Source: Pseudarthrobacter oxydans
GTDB taxonomy: Bacteria; Actinomycetota; Actinomycetes; Actinomycetales; Micrococcaceae
Direction: 5' to 3'
Assembly: GCF_013314975.1 (NCBI RefSeq)
Contig: NZ_JABTYH010000018.1
Span: 1-64,000, forward strand
Length of the DNA stretch: 64,000 nt
How positions within the stretch are numbered: the stretch's first letter is position 1; each line of letters opens with the position of its first letter. The notes beneath the pieces were generated by a model, which saw only the letters and a program-made list of their open reading frames with translations, was not told the DNA's origin and made no database searches. Position numbers and translations under genes: made by a program. This document shows positions 38,392 to 46,387 of this stretch, in pieces.

Positions 38392-39291
38392 TTAGAGGCC
38401 CTTGCCGCCGGTTACCGGCAGCACTGCCCCGGAAATGTAGGAGCCGTCCTCGGAGGCCAGCAGCACATAGGCGGCCGCGAGCTCGGCCGGCTGGCCGGCC
38501 CGTTCCAGTGGCGTGTCCTGGCCGAACGTGGGGAGTTTGTCCGGCCATTCCGTTGCCGGGATCAGCGGGGTCCAGATGGGCCCGGGGGCTACGGCGTTGA
38601 CCCTGATGCCCTTGGGCCCGAGTTCCTGTGCCAGCGCCTTGGTGAACGCCACCTGGGCGGCCTTGGTCATGGCGTAGTCGATCAGCGCCGGGGACGGGTT
38701 GAAAGCCTGGATCGATGCCGTGGTGATGATGGACGCGCCCGGCTTCAAATGGGGTACCGCGGCCCGCGCCGTCCACAGCAGGGAGTAGAGGTTGGTCTTG
38801 AAGACCCGGTCGAATTCCTCGGTGGGCAGCGACTCCAGGCTTTCGCGGTTCTTTTGGTACGCGGCGTTCAGGACCACCACGTCCAGCCGGCCGAATCCGG
38901 ACGCGGTTTCCTCAGCGATGCGGGTGCTGAAATCCTCTTCCCGGCCGTCTCCCGCAAACAGCAGGACCCGCTGGCCGGCCTTGCGGATCCAGTCTGCGGT
39001 GTCCTGCGCGTCCTCTTCCTCTTCCGGAAGGTAGGAGATGGCTACGTCGGCGCCCTCACGCGCGAAGGCGATCGCGGCGGCCTTGCCGATTCCGGAATCG
39101 CCGCCCGTGATGAGGGCGGCCTTGCCCTGGAGTTTGCCGTGCCCCTCGTAGCTCAGTTCCCCGTGGTCAGGCTTCGGGTCCATCGGCGCCGTGAGCCCGG
39201 GCTGCTTCTGCTCCTGCTCCGGGAACGGTCCGGAGTGGTAGCCGCCCCGGGGATCCTTTGGCTGGTCCTTCTGCTTGTCTGTGTCGCTCAT
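38392..39291 (-). CDS. SDR oxidoreductase, general-stress type (YhdF/YdaD-like)
   Basis: Short-chain dehydrogenase/reductase of 299 residues. A polar N-terminal extension (about 1-45, rich in Lys, Asp, Pro, Gln) precedes the Rossmann fold. NADP(H)-binding TGGDSGIGKAAA is near residue 62; the catalytic Ser is in TTASIQAF and Tyr/Lys in YAMTKAA. The extended N-terminus and DxKPDHGE-type start match Bacillus general-stress SDRs. The substrate is unknown. ATG 39291 is preferred over one five codons upstream. It is followed by the acidic 117-aa gene. Confidence 0.9.
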   Translation of the reverse strand: MSDTDKQKDQPKDPRGGYHSGPFPEQEQKQPGLTAPMDPKPDHGELSYEGHGKLQGKAALITGGDSGIGKAAAIAFAREGADVAISYLPEEEEDAQDTADWIRKAGQRVLLFAGDGREEDFSTRIAEETASGFGRLDVVVLNAAYQKNRESLESLPTEEFDRVFKTNLYSLLWTARAAVPHLKPGASIITTASIQAFNPSPALIDYAMTKAAQVAFTKALAQELGPKGIRVNAVAPGPIWTPLIPATEWPDKLPTFGQDTPLERAGQPAELAAAYVLLASEDGSYISGAVLPVTGGKGL

Positions 39292-39495
39292 AGTCCGCCT
39301 GCTCACTGTGTCGGTTTTCGAAGAGCTCCGCCGTGCACCTGCTCTTCGAAGCTATCCCGGCCGGAGGAACAAAGTCCACCGATCGGAGCGAATAATCAGT
39401 AAACTTATCAAATGTAGGTCGCGGTGCAACGCCTGCCGTGTTTCCGGGCACGGGAAGAGCAGAAAGGGAGCGGGCAGGCGGAGGAAGGAGAGGCA

Positions 39496-40017
39496 ATGTC
39501 CGAGGTGGAGGATTACACGGGCAGGACGGGCAGGAACGAAACCCGTGAGGAGCAGCTGGACCGCAACTGGGCCGAACTGCTGCAGGAGATGCGGGTGCTG
39601 CAGATGGGCGTCCAGATCCTGGCCGGATTCCTGCTCACGCTCCCCTTCCAGGAGCGCTTTGAAATACTTGACGATTTCCAGGTTGGCCTCTACCTCACCA
39701 ACGTGGTGATTGCTGCGCTCACCACCGCGCTCATCCTCCTTCCGGTCAGCGTGCACCGGAGGCTCTTCCGGAAGCGGCTCAAGGAAACCCTGGTAGCCAG
39801 CGGGGACACCATCGCAAAAATCACCCTTGCGGGAATCGCGCTGTTGAGTGCGGGTACCGCTGCGCTGGTTTTCGACGTGACCGCCGGACGTACGGCCGGC
39901 CTCACAGCCGGCGGAGCGCTGATGGCGGTGATGGTGGTCCTGCTGGTCTACGTCCCCGTACACCTGAACAGGCGCGCCGCCGCGGGGCAGGGATCGCCCC
40001 ACCCGAACGGGGAATAG
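39496..40017 (+). CDS. DUF6328-type membrane protein
   Basis: It has 173 residues. After a charged N-terminus (about 1-40) come four predicted transmembrane helices (about 42-58, 66-92, 112-132 and 138-156). The region NWAELLQEMRVLQMGVQIL resembles DUF6328. Function unknown. GAAGGAGAGGC immediately upstream is a strong ribosome-binding site. The next gene begins 3 bp after its stop, so the two membrane proteins form an operon. Confidence 0.78.
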   Translation: MSEVEDYTGRTGRNETREEQLDRNWAELLQEMRVLQMGVQILAGFLLTLPFQERFEILDDFQVGLYLTNVVIAALTTALILLPVSVHRRLFRKRLKETLVASGDTIAKITLAGIALLSAGTAALVFDVTAGRTAGLTAGGALMAVMVVLLVYVPVHLNRRAAAGQGSPHPNGE

Positions 40018-40019
40018 CC

Positions 40020-40682
40020 ATGGCCAGGTGGATCAAGGAGCACGGGCTGCTCCTGGTCAATGCCGGGCTGTTCCTGGCTTTCCTGGCCGGGATGATCCTG
40101 ACGGGGGCAGCCAACTACAGCGAGGAACAACAGGCGCACGGGGGCTCCGCCGTGTCAGTCCTGCAGTTTATGGCCACCGGGGAATTCGTTGAAGCCACCT
40201 TTGAAAACTGGGAGAGCGAGTTCCTGCAGATGGCCATGTACGTGGTCCTGACGGTGTTCCTGTTCCAGAAGGGCTCCTCCGAATCCAAGCCGGTCGGCAC
40301 AGCCGCGCCCCAGGATGAGGATCCCCGCCAGGCCGCCATCAGCAAGGCCACCCCGTGGCCCGTGAAGCGGGGCGGCGCCGTGCTGAAGGTGTATGAGCAT
40401 ACGCTGTCGATACTCCTGTTTGCCCTCTTCCTGGGATCGTTCGCCGCGCATGCGCTGGGCGGCGCGCAGGCGTACAACGAGGAACAGCAAAGCCACGGGC
40501 AGCCCTCTGTCACCGCCCTCCAGTACATGGGCACCAGCCGGTTCTGGTTCGAGTCCTTCCAGAACTGGCAAAGCGAATTCCTGGCCGTCGCCGTCCTCGT
40601 GGGGGCGTCCGTTTACCTTCGCGAGAAGGGGTCGCCGGAATCCAAGCCCGTTGCGGAACCCCATCACGACACCGGCACCTGA
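40020..40682 (+). CDS. DUF6766-type membrane protein with internal duplication
   Basis: It has 220 residues in two similar halves. Each half has a transmembrane helix, a YxEEQQxHG motif (YSEEQQAHG near 33-41, YNEEQQSHG near 152-160), a FESFQNWQSEFLAVA or FENWESEFLQMA segment, a second helix and a KGSSESKP or KGSPESKP tail. This is a clear internal duplication of a two-helix unit. Function unknown. It lies 3 bp after the DUF6328 gene. Confidence 0.82.
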   Translation: MARWIKEHGLLLVNAGLFLAFLAGMILTGAANYSEEQQAHGGSAVSVLQFMATGEFVEATFENWESEFLQMAMYVVLTVFLFQKGSSESKPVGTAAPQDEDPRQAAISKATPWPVKRGGAVLKVYEHTLSILLFALFLGSFAAHALGGAQAYNEEQQSHGQPSVTALQYMGTSRFWFESFQNWQSEFLAVAVLVGASVYLREKGSPESKPVAEPHHDTGT

Positions 40683-40710
40683 ACCGATGTTCCAGGGTCA
40701 CTGTCGCGCC

Positions 40711-40744
40711 GCGGGTCATTGGCGGGAGCGCCCCGCTGACCCGC
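40711..40744. terminator. Hairpin between convergent genes
   Basis: GCGGGTCA (40711-40718) pairs with TGACCCGC (40737-40744); the enclosed sequence can form a smaller GC stem. It lies between the ends of the DUF6766 gene and glycerate kinase, so it could end both transcripts. There is no clear T-run. Confidence 0.45.
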
Positions 40745-40763
40745 CCAGGTTTCCGCCGCGCTG

Positions 40764-41888
40764 CTAAGCGCCCTCGAGGACCTGGCTTGTTGCCCACGCC
40801 AGGTACTTGGCGGCATGGGCGACGGCGTCCTGGGGGCTGGGAGCCACGTCCAGCAGCTGCGCGGCAGCCACCACCCCGTGTTCAGCAAGCTCCTCGGGCG
40901 TCACCAGGATGCGGCCGGCCACGACGATGACGGGAATCCCGCGCTCCCGTGCCGCGTCGGCGAGCGCGATGGGCGCTTTTCCGGTCAGGGACTGCGAGTC
41001 CATGGAGCCTTCCCCGGTGATCACCAGGTCCGCGTCACCCAGTTGCCCGGCCAGGCCGGTGAGTCCCGCCACCAGCGCGAAGCCGCCTTCCAGCGTGGCA
41101 CCGGTGAAGGCAAGGAACGACGCCGGGAAGCCGCCGGCGGCGCCGGCGCCTGGGACGTTCACGTCCCGGCCGGTGGCCTCACGGAGGATGGACGCCCAGT
41201 TGCGGAGGCCGGCGTCGAGCAGTTCCACGGCGTCGGCGTCCGCGCCCTTTTGCGGCGAGAAGACGTGCGCGGCGCCGGACGTTCCATAGAGCGGATTCCT
41301 GACGTCCACGGCGATCCTGAAGGTGGTGGCGGCAAGCCGGGGATCCAGCCCGCTGGTGTCCAGTGCCGCGACATCGGCAAGTGACCCGCCACCCAGGGGC
41401 ACCACGTTCCCGGCGGAGTCGAGCGGCTTAAGGCCCAGGGCGCGGAGGGCGCCACTGCCGCCGTCCGTCATGGCCGATCCGCCCAGGCCAAGCACGATCT
41501 CCGTGGCTCCGGCGTCCAAGGCAGCCGCAATGAGCTGTCCGCAGCCGTAGCTGTGGGCCCGGAGCGCGTTGGCCGGGGTGGGCTCCATCTCTGCAAGGCC
41601 GGAGGCCTGGGCCGTTTCGATGACAGCGGTGACCTTGCCGTCGTCGGCCTTGTTGATGGCCCACGCGGCGCCGAGGGGGGCGAGGATGGGACCGACCACG
41701 GCGTTGAGCCGTTCCTCGAAGCCGGCGGCCACTGCCGCCTCCAATGTTCCCTCGCCGCCGTCGGCAATGGGGAACTGGGTGGCAACGGCCTCCGGGTACA
41801 CGCGCAGCGCGCCTTCCGCGATGGCAGCAGCGGCTTCAGCCGCCGTCAGGGAACCCTTGAACTTGTCCGGAGCAATAAGAATGCGCAT
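40764..41888 (-). CDS. glxK: Glycerate kinase
   Basis: Phosphorylates glycerate to 2- or 3-phosphoglycerate (GarK/GlxK family). It has 374 residues. It begins MRILIAPDKFKGSLTAAEAA, the family hallmark, with GGSAMTDGGSGALRALG near residue 132 and DLVITGEGSMDSQSLTGKAP near 280. ATG 41888 is preferred: GGAG lies about 7 nt upstream. Longer starts add an unconserved leader. It converges with the DUF6766 gene. Confidence 0.93.
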   Translation of the reverse strand: MRILIAPDKFKGSLTAAEAAAAIAEGALRVYPEAVATQFPIADGGEGTLEAAVAAGFEERLNAVVGPILAPLGAAWAINKADDGKVTAVIETAQASGLAEMEPTPANALRAHSYGCGQLIAAALDAGATEIVLGLGGSAMTDGGSGALRALGLKPLDSAGNVVPLGGGSLADVAALDTSGLDPRLAATTFRIAVDVRNPLYGTSGAAHVFSPQKGADADAVELLDAGLRNWASILREATGRDVNVPGAGAAGGFPASFLAFTGATLEGGFALVAGLTGLAGQLGDADLVITGEGSMDSQSLTGKAPIALADAARERGIPVIVVAGRILVTPEELAEHGVVAAAQLLDVAPSPQDAVAHAAKYLAWATSQVLEGA

Positions 41889-41975
41889 GCGCTCCATCAT
41901 GCCAGCAGTCGACGGGAAAGCGCTTGCCGAATCCGTCATCCGGACAGCTCGCCCACCGCACCGCAGCCGTACGGC

Positions 41976-42785
41976 CTACCCTTCGCGCCACTCCTGGCTG
42001 GTGATGTGGGATCCGGCCTGCGGCCCCATCTGCAGCATCCCGCCATCCACCGCCCAGGAGGCGCCGTTCACGTAGCTGGAAGCAGGCGAGGCCAGGAAGG
42101 CAATAACGGCGGCAACTTCCCGCGCGTCACCGGGCCTGCCCAGCGGGACACCCGGCCGGTCCTTGGTGGCGGCGTCCTCATTTTCCTGTCCGGTCACGGG
42201 TGTGGCGATCTCCCCCGGCGCCACACTGTTGGCAGTAATGCCGTGCTCGGCAAGCTCAAGCGCCAGGGTCTTCATGAGTCCGCCGAGGCCGTGCTTGGAC
42301 GCGTCGTAGGCGGCGGCCCCTACCCTCGGCTGGAATTCATGGACGCTGGTGACGGCAATGAGGCGCCCGCCCCGGCCCGCCTTTACCATCCGGCGGGCAG
42401 CGGCCTGGAGGCACACAAACGCGCCGTTGAGGTTGGTGTCCAGGGTGCGCATCCAGGTGTCGACGTCGATGTCCAGGAACTTGGTCCCGTCGCCGGTTCC
42501 GGCATTGTTGACGAAGACGTCCACTCCGCCCAGCCCCTCCGCCAGCTCGTCGACGACGGCCGCGGCGGCATGGAGGTCAGTGGTATCAAGCTGCCGCACC
42601 ACGGCCTTGCGGCCCAGGCCGCGGATCTCTTCCGCCGTACCCTCGGCCCCGGCCTTGTCCGAGTGCCAGGTGACGCCCACGTCCATTCCTGCCCGGGCCA
42701 GGGCGAAGGCGGCAGCCTTGCCTATGCCGGAGTCCGATCCGGTCACGATGGCGGTACGTGGCGTGAATCCTGCGGTGTCATGCAT
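41976..42785 (-). CDS. SDR family oxidoreductase
   Basis: Short-chain dehydrogenase/reductase of 269 residues. The cofactor motif is TGSDSGIGKAAA (about 15-26), NNAG follows at about 93-96, and the active site has Ser in VTSVHEF and Tyr-Lys in YDASKHG. The C-terminal VNGASWAVDGGMLQM is typical of classical SDRs such as glucose 1-dehydrogenase or 3-oxoacyl-ACP-reductase-like enzymes. The substrate is unknown. It lies upstream of glycerate kinase on the same strand, separated by 87 bp. Confidence 0.9.
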   Translation of the reverse strand: MHDTAGFTPRTAIVTGSDSGIGKAAAFALARAGMDVGVTWHSDKAGAEGTAEEIRGLGRKAVVRQLDTTDLHAAAAVVDELAEGLGGVDVFVNNAGTGDGTKFLDIDVDTWMRTLDTNLNGAFVCLQAAARRMVKAGRGGRLIAVTSVHEFQPRVGAAAYDASKHGLGGLMKTLALELAEHGITANSVAPGEIATPVTGQENEDAATKDRPGVPLGRPGDAREVAAVIAFLASPASSYVNGASWAVDGGMLQMGPQAGSHITSQEWREG

Positions 42786-42885
42786 GGCGGCAGCCTTTCA
42801 GTCGGTCATGCATCCAACGCGTGGAGCATTCAGGTGGTGGGGCATTCGGTGGACGAAGCCTTCAGCGGGAGATGGCTCCAGCGGC

Positions 42886-43305
42886 TCAGGCCGGGCGGCG
42901 GAGCTCCGGCGACGGCGGGTACTCGCCGTTCCGCGGAGCTTCCGGCTCTTCCGGCACGGCCATCAGCGGGACTGCGAACGTCACCACCGGGCGGCCTTCC
43001 GGATCATCGGCCGACCGGATGGTCAGGCTCCTGGTGCCCGGGGGCACCGAAGGGGTGAAGGTCTGCAGGTTCCGGGACTCCAGCGTGGCCGAGTCCCGGA
43101 AGGAATACTCGGTGCCGAAGTGGTCCTGCAGGATAAGGCGCGGCTCGGGGCCGTCGGCGGAGGCCAACTGGATGTTGACCACCAGCCCGGTAGCCCAGAT
43201 TTCGACCGAAAGGATGGTGAACTCCGTGCGGTGGGTGACGTGCTGGCCGTAGGTCGGCGGCAGCAGCATCCCCCGAAGGCCGCCGGAGGGAATGAGTTTG
43301 CGCAT
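42886..43305 (-). CDS. Hypothetical beta-rich protein (139 aa)
   Basis: A 139-residue soluble protein without Cys. Alternating hydrophobic strands (TEFTILSVEIWATGLVVNI, RPVVTFAVPL) suggest a small beta-sandwich. I do not recognise the family; some similar proteins carry unassigned DUFs. The final 20 residues are Pro/Glu-rich. The start is an ATG. A 48-residue gene lies upstream on the same strand, 89 bp away. Confidence 0.65.
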   Translation of the reverse strand: MRKLIPSGGLRGMLLPPTYGQHVTHRTEFTILSVEIWATGLVVNIQLASADGPEPRLILQDHFGTEYSFRDSATLESRNLQTFTPSVPPGTRSLTIRSADDPEGRPVVTFAVPLMAVPEEPEAPRNGEYPPSPELRRPA

Positions 43306-43394
43306 CGTGGTTCCTGTAGGTTCTGGGGCCGACGTTGGCGAAGCGGCGCCGGCCTGGAAGCCGGTGCCGGGCAGCGCGCGGCGGGCGGGGTGGC

Positions 43395-43541
43395 TTAGGC
43401 GTGGTCGCGGCCGGCGTTTTTCGGGCGGAAGAGCGGACCGCTGCGGGCCCTGCCGTCGCGGGGGCCGGCACCCAGGCCTTCGCCATGCCAGCCTGATGCA
43501 GGGCCGCTGATCCTCTTGCCCTTGCCCTTGCCCTGTTCCAC
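43395..43541 (-). CDS. Small basic hypothetical protein (48 aa)
   Basis: A 48-residue reading frame from GTG 43541 to TAA 43395. It is Gly/Lys/Arg-rich: EQGKGKGKRISGPASG, then WHGEGLGAGPRDGRARSG and RPKNAGRDHA. The composition is that of a basic, possibly nucleic-acid-binding small protein. GGGAAAGG lies about 9 nt before the GTG, and a promoter-like TTGACA and a dyad are upstream. Function unknown. Confidence 0.55.
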   Translation of the reverse strand: MEQGKGKGKRISGPASGWHGEGLGAGPRDGRARSGPLFRPKNAGRDHA

Positions 43542-43574
43542 GGTAGCCAGCCTTTCCCCCGGAAGCTCTAACTA

Positions 43575-43588
43575 GTAAGACTACTTAC
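43575..43588 (-). promoter_or_regulatory. GTAAG-ACTA-CTTAC dyad
   Basis: A perfect 5-bp-arm dyad with a 4-bp spacer, 33 bp upstream of the 48-aa gene. The arms are the same as those of the dyads at 25779 and 49503, only the spacer differs. It overlaps the region just downstream of the predicted -10 box. Confidence 0.45.
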
Positions 43589-43589
43589 C

Positions 43590-43619
43590 ATGTAGCCTCC
43601 GGATCCTCCCTCGTGTCAA
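43590..43619 (-). promoter_or_regulatory. Predicted promoter of the 48-aa gene
   Basis: On the minus strand TTGACA (43619-43614) is followed after 18 bp by CTACAT (43595-43590). The -35 match is perfect; the -10 is moderate. Confidence 0.45.
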
Positions 43620-43698
43620 GGGCTTTGGATCTCTCTTGTGGAACAACTGTGGGGATCACCAACAGGAACCCGACAGCCCCCGGGGCGTGAACCCCTGC

Positions 43699-44532
43699 CT
43701 AACCCCGCGGGCGCAGCACAGCGAAATAGCCCGGAACCCGGCTTTGCCCGTCCACCCCGGTCGTCGGGTTCGTTTCGATGGCCACCTCACCGTCGGCCAG
43801 GAGTTCCCAGGCCTCCGGCGGAAAGGCCCGCGAGCGCTCGTCCGGGCCGAAGTGGCCGGGCATGGGCAACCCGCGGATGGCCCGTTCCAGCGGGGCAGGG
43901 ATGCTGCGGGTTGTGGCGCCGAGGTGGGAAACATACTGCACCGGGTTGCCTTGGAAATTGGTCTCCGCCAGGAACACCGTGCCGCGGCGTCCGGCCAGGA
44001 GCCGCAGGTTGTCCACCATTGCCGCCTGGTCCGCTGCATCCAGGACGTGAAGGACGCCCCTGATGAAGACGTTCGCGTCGCCTTGGACGCTGAGTGCCCG
44101 CGCCGCTCCGGTCCCGGTCATGTCCAGGGCCTGGTAACGGACCTTGGCTGCACCCCTGCCGGCCTGGGTCTCCGCGTCGGCATGGGCTACGGCGTGCCCG
44201 GATACGTCCACGCCCACGGCCTCGGTAAAAACGCCCGCCAGCGCCCTGGTGAAACGGCCATGCCCGCAGCCCACGTCAATGACGGGAAGTTCCCGGTCCA
44301 GGTATCGGAGCAGGACGTCCCTGTAACCAAGGAATTCGTTGTCCGTACCCGGGTCCCAGAGAATTTCGCTGCCGGCACCCTTCCCCCGGATGCCCGCCCA
44401 GTACGTGTCCCACGCCACCGGCCGGTCCTTGGGGGCAGAGCGGGACAGCCTGATGAGCTTGGGGAGCATCAGGTACTTCTGCAGGACGGAACGCACAGAC
44501 TTTGCGGCTGGGGACTTCGCTGGGGAGGACAC
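43699..44532 (-). CDS. Class I SAM-dependent methyltransferase
   Basis: Predicted methyltransferase of 277 residues. The SAM-binding motif I is VIDVGCGHGRF (about 85-95), followed by acidic motif II AVGVDVSG. The acceptor is unknown. The start is uncertain. GTG 44532 is preferred because third-position GC falls sharply upstream of it. A TATATT lies exactly 7 nt before this GTG, as expected for a leaderless mRNA, while no ribosome-binding site is present. A frame open to 44652 would add 40 unconserved residues. Confidence 0.8.
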   Translation of the reverse strand: MSSPAKSPAAKSVRSVLQKYLMLPKLIRLSRSAPKDRPVAWDTYWAGIRGKGAGSEILWDPGTDNEFLGYRDVLLRYLDRELPVIDVGCGHGRFTRALAGVFTEAVGVDVSGHAVAHADAETQAGRGAAKVRYQALDMTGTGAARALSVQGDANVFIRGVLHVLDAADQAAMVDNLRLLAGRRGTVFLAETNFQGNPVQYVSHLGATTRSIPAPLERAIRGLPMPGHFGPDERSRAFPPEAWELLADGEVAIETNPTTGVDGQSRVPGYFAVLRPRG

Positions 44533-44539
44533 GGAAACA

Positions 44540-44545
44540 AATATA
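44540..44545 (-). promoter_or_regulatory. Candidate -10 box for a leaderless methyltransferase mRNA
   Basis: TATATT on the minus strand ends 7 nt before the GTG, so transcription would begin at or next to the start codon. There is no good -35. Confidence 0.4.
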
Positions 44546-44728
44546 GGTGCCCCGCCACTCCCGGACGCGACCTGCCGGAATGTTGCAGGCCGCATGTCCG
44601 CGATTCCGGCACTTACCCGCCCGCGCGGGGCCGGGGAAAGCCCACCTCCCACTTAACGTGCGGCTTTCACTGAGCCGCCCGTCCGGCGTCGCCATACAAT
44701 GTACTCAACTGGGAGGGAAGGGGGCACT

Positions 44729-46369
44729 GTGGCGGCTGAATCGCCGAGTGACCTGCGTGCGCCGCGCACCGCCGTCGTGGCAGATCCCGACGGCGGGCGG
44801 CTGGAATTTTACGCCCGGACGTTGCGGGACGCCGGCTACAGCGTCCTGTGCGCGGGGAACGCTGACGAACTCACCGCTGCAGTGGATTCAGGCCAGCCCT
44901 CCGTGGTGGTTGTCGACGCCTCGCTCTCCGCCGTGGAAACGGCCGCGCCGGTCCTGGTGGTGGTGGACCTGTACAATCCGGCTGAGCTCGCAGCCATGAG
45001 TCCCGCCGGCATCCACGACTGCATCGCCAAGCCGCCGCCGCCCCGGGAACTGGTCCACCGGGCCACCGCACTGATCGACCAGGTGGCACGCCGCAAGGCC
45101 GCACGGCAGGAAACCGAAGCCCTCCGCGAACAGCTCCGGGAAGTATCCGCCGCTGTCCGGGCAACAAACGATCCGGAGGAAATAGCCCGCCTCGTGGTGG
45201 CCGGCTTCGGCCGGACGTTCAAGGCCGACCACGTCTGGCTGGCCACCTTCGAGGACAGCCGGGTTCCCCGCATCCAGGCCGCATGGAACAGGCCGGGGCT
45301 GGAACCCCTCCCGGAACAGGCGCTTCCGGATGAACAGTACTCGCGGCAGACGGCGGACCGGCTGTGGGCCGGCGCCGAGACAATGTCCACCGCCGGGACG
45401 GAGGAGCCTGCGGCGGGAGACGCCCCTGCACCGGGGATCGCCAACGCGGTCTCCTCGCTGGCGGTGCCCATGGGCGAGGGAAGCTCATCGCTGGGCATCA
45501 TCTGGATCGCGATGCTTGACGGGCCGCGGACATGGTCCGGCACCGAGCTCGGGCTCTTGCAGCACGTGGCCGGCAATGCGGCGCACGGACTCATCCAGAG
45601 CCACCTGATCAGCAGCCAGCAGCAGGTGGTGAAGCAGCTGCAGCAGCTCGATAAGGCCAAAACCGACTTCCTGGCCACGGTGAACCATGAGCTGCGGACG
45701 CCGCTGACGTCCATCATGGCGTACCTGGACATGATCCAGGAGAGCACCGAACAGCCTGTCTCCCCCGAGGTCCACCAGATGCTGGACATCGTGGTCCGGA
45801 ACACGGAGCGGCTCCGGATCCTGATCGAGGACATGCTGAGCGTCTCCCGCAATGGCCTTGACGACAGCCTGATGCACCTCACTCCCGTACGGCTGGGACA
45901 CACCCTGGACCTGGTCGCGGCGGCACTTCGGCCCCTGGCCACGCAGCAAAACGTCACCATCGCCGTGGACCCGGTCCCGGAGGATCCGGAGATCCTCGCC
46001 GATGAGGTGCAGCTGCAGCAGGTCTTCACCAACCTGGTTTCCAACGCCATCAAGTTCACCCCGAGCGGTGGGCGGATTGAGGTGGGCAGCGAGTCGCACG
46101 CGGCCTCGGACGGCTCCCGCTGGGCCACCGTCAGCGTCGCGGACACCGGCATCGGCATTTCGAGCGACGAGATCGACCACGTCTTCACGCGGTTCTACCG
46201 GGCCTCCAACGCCATGACCGGAGCCATTCCCGGGACCGGCCTGGGGCTGGCGATCACCAAGGACATCGTGTCCCGCCACGGCGGCCGGATCGACGTGTCG
46301 TCCACCCTGGGCAGCGGCACCACCGTCACCGTCAGCCTGCCCCTTGATACCCGCAGCCAGGAAAACTGA
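44729..46369 (+). CDS. Sensor histidine kinase with N-terminal receiver-like and GAF domains
   Basis: It has 546 residues and no membrane segment. Residues about 12-115 form a receiver-like domain: an acidic VVADPD, a potential phosphoacceptor Asp in SVVVVDASL and Lys in IAKPPPP. A coiled-coil (about 120-150) leads to a GAF domain (about 145-300). The kinase core follows: H-box NHELRTPLTSIMAYLDM (about 328-344), N-box VFTNLVSNAIKF, G1 VADTGIGIS, F-box FTRFYRAS and G2 GTGLGLAI. The GTG at 44729 follows AAGGGGG. No separate response regulator is adjacent. It is 19 bp before a GGDEF-EAL gene, so the output is probably linked to c-di-GMP. Confidence 0.9.
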   Translation: MAAESPSDLRAPRTAVVADPDGGRLEFYARTLRDAGYSVLCAGNADELTAAVDSGQPSVVVVDASLSAVETAAPVLVVVDLYNPAELAAMSPAGIHDCIAKPPPPRELVHRATALIDQVARRKAARQETEALREQLREVSAAVRATNDPEEIARLVVAGFGRTFKADHVWLATFEDSRVPRIQAAWNRPGLEPLPEQALPDEQYSRQTADRLWAGAETMSTAGTEEPAAGDAPAPGIANAVSSLAVPMGEGSSSLGIIWIAMLDGPRTWSGTELGLLQHVAGNAAHGLIQSHLISSQQQVVKQLQQLDKAKTDFLATVNHELRTPLTSIMAYLDMIQESTEQPVSPEVHQMLDIVVRNTERLRILIEDMLSVSRNGLDDSLMHLTPVRLGHTLDLVAAALRPLATQQNVTIAVDPVPEDPEILADEVQLQQVFTNLVSNAIKFTPSGGRIEVGSESHAASDGSRWATVSVADTGIGISSDEIDHVFTRFYRASNAMTGAIPGTGLGLAITKDIVSRHGGRIDVSSTLGSGTTVTVSLPLDTRSQEN

Positions 46370-46387
46370 GCACAATGCAGGAACACG

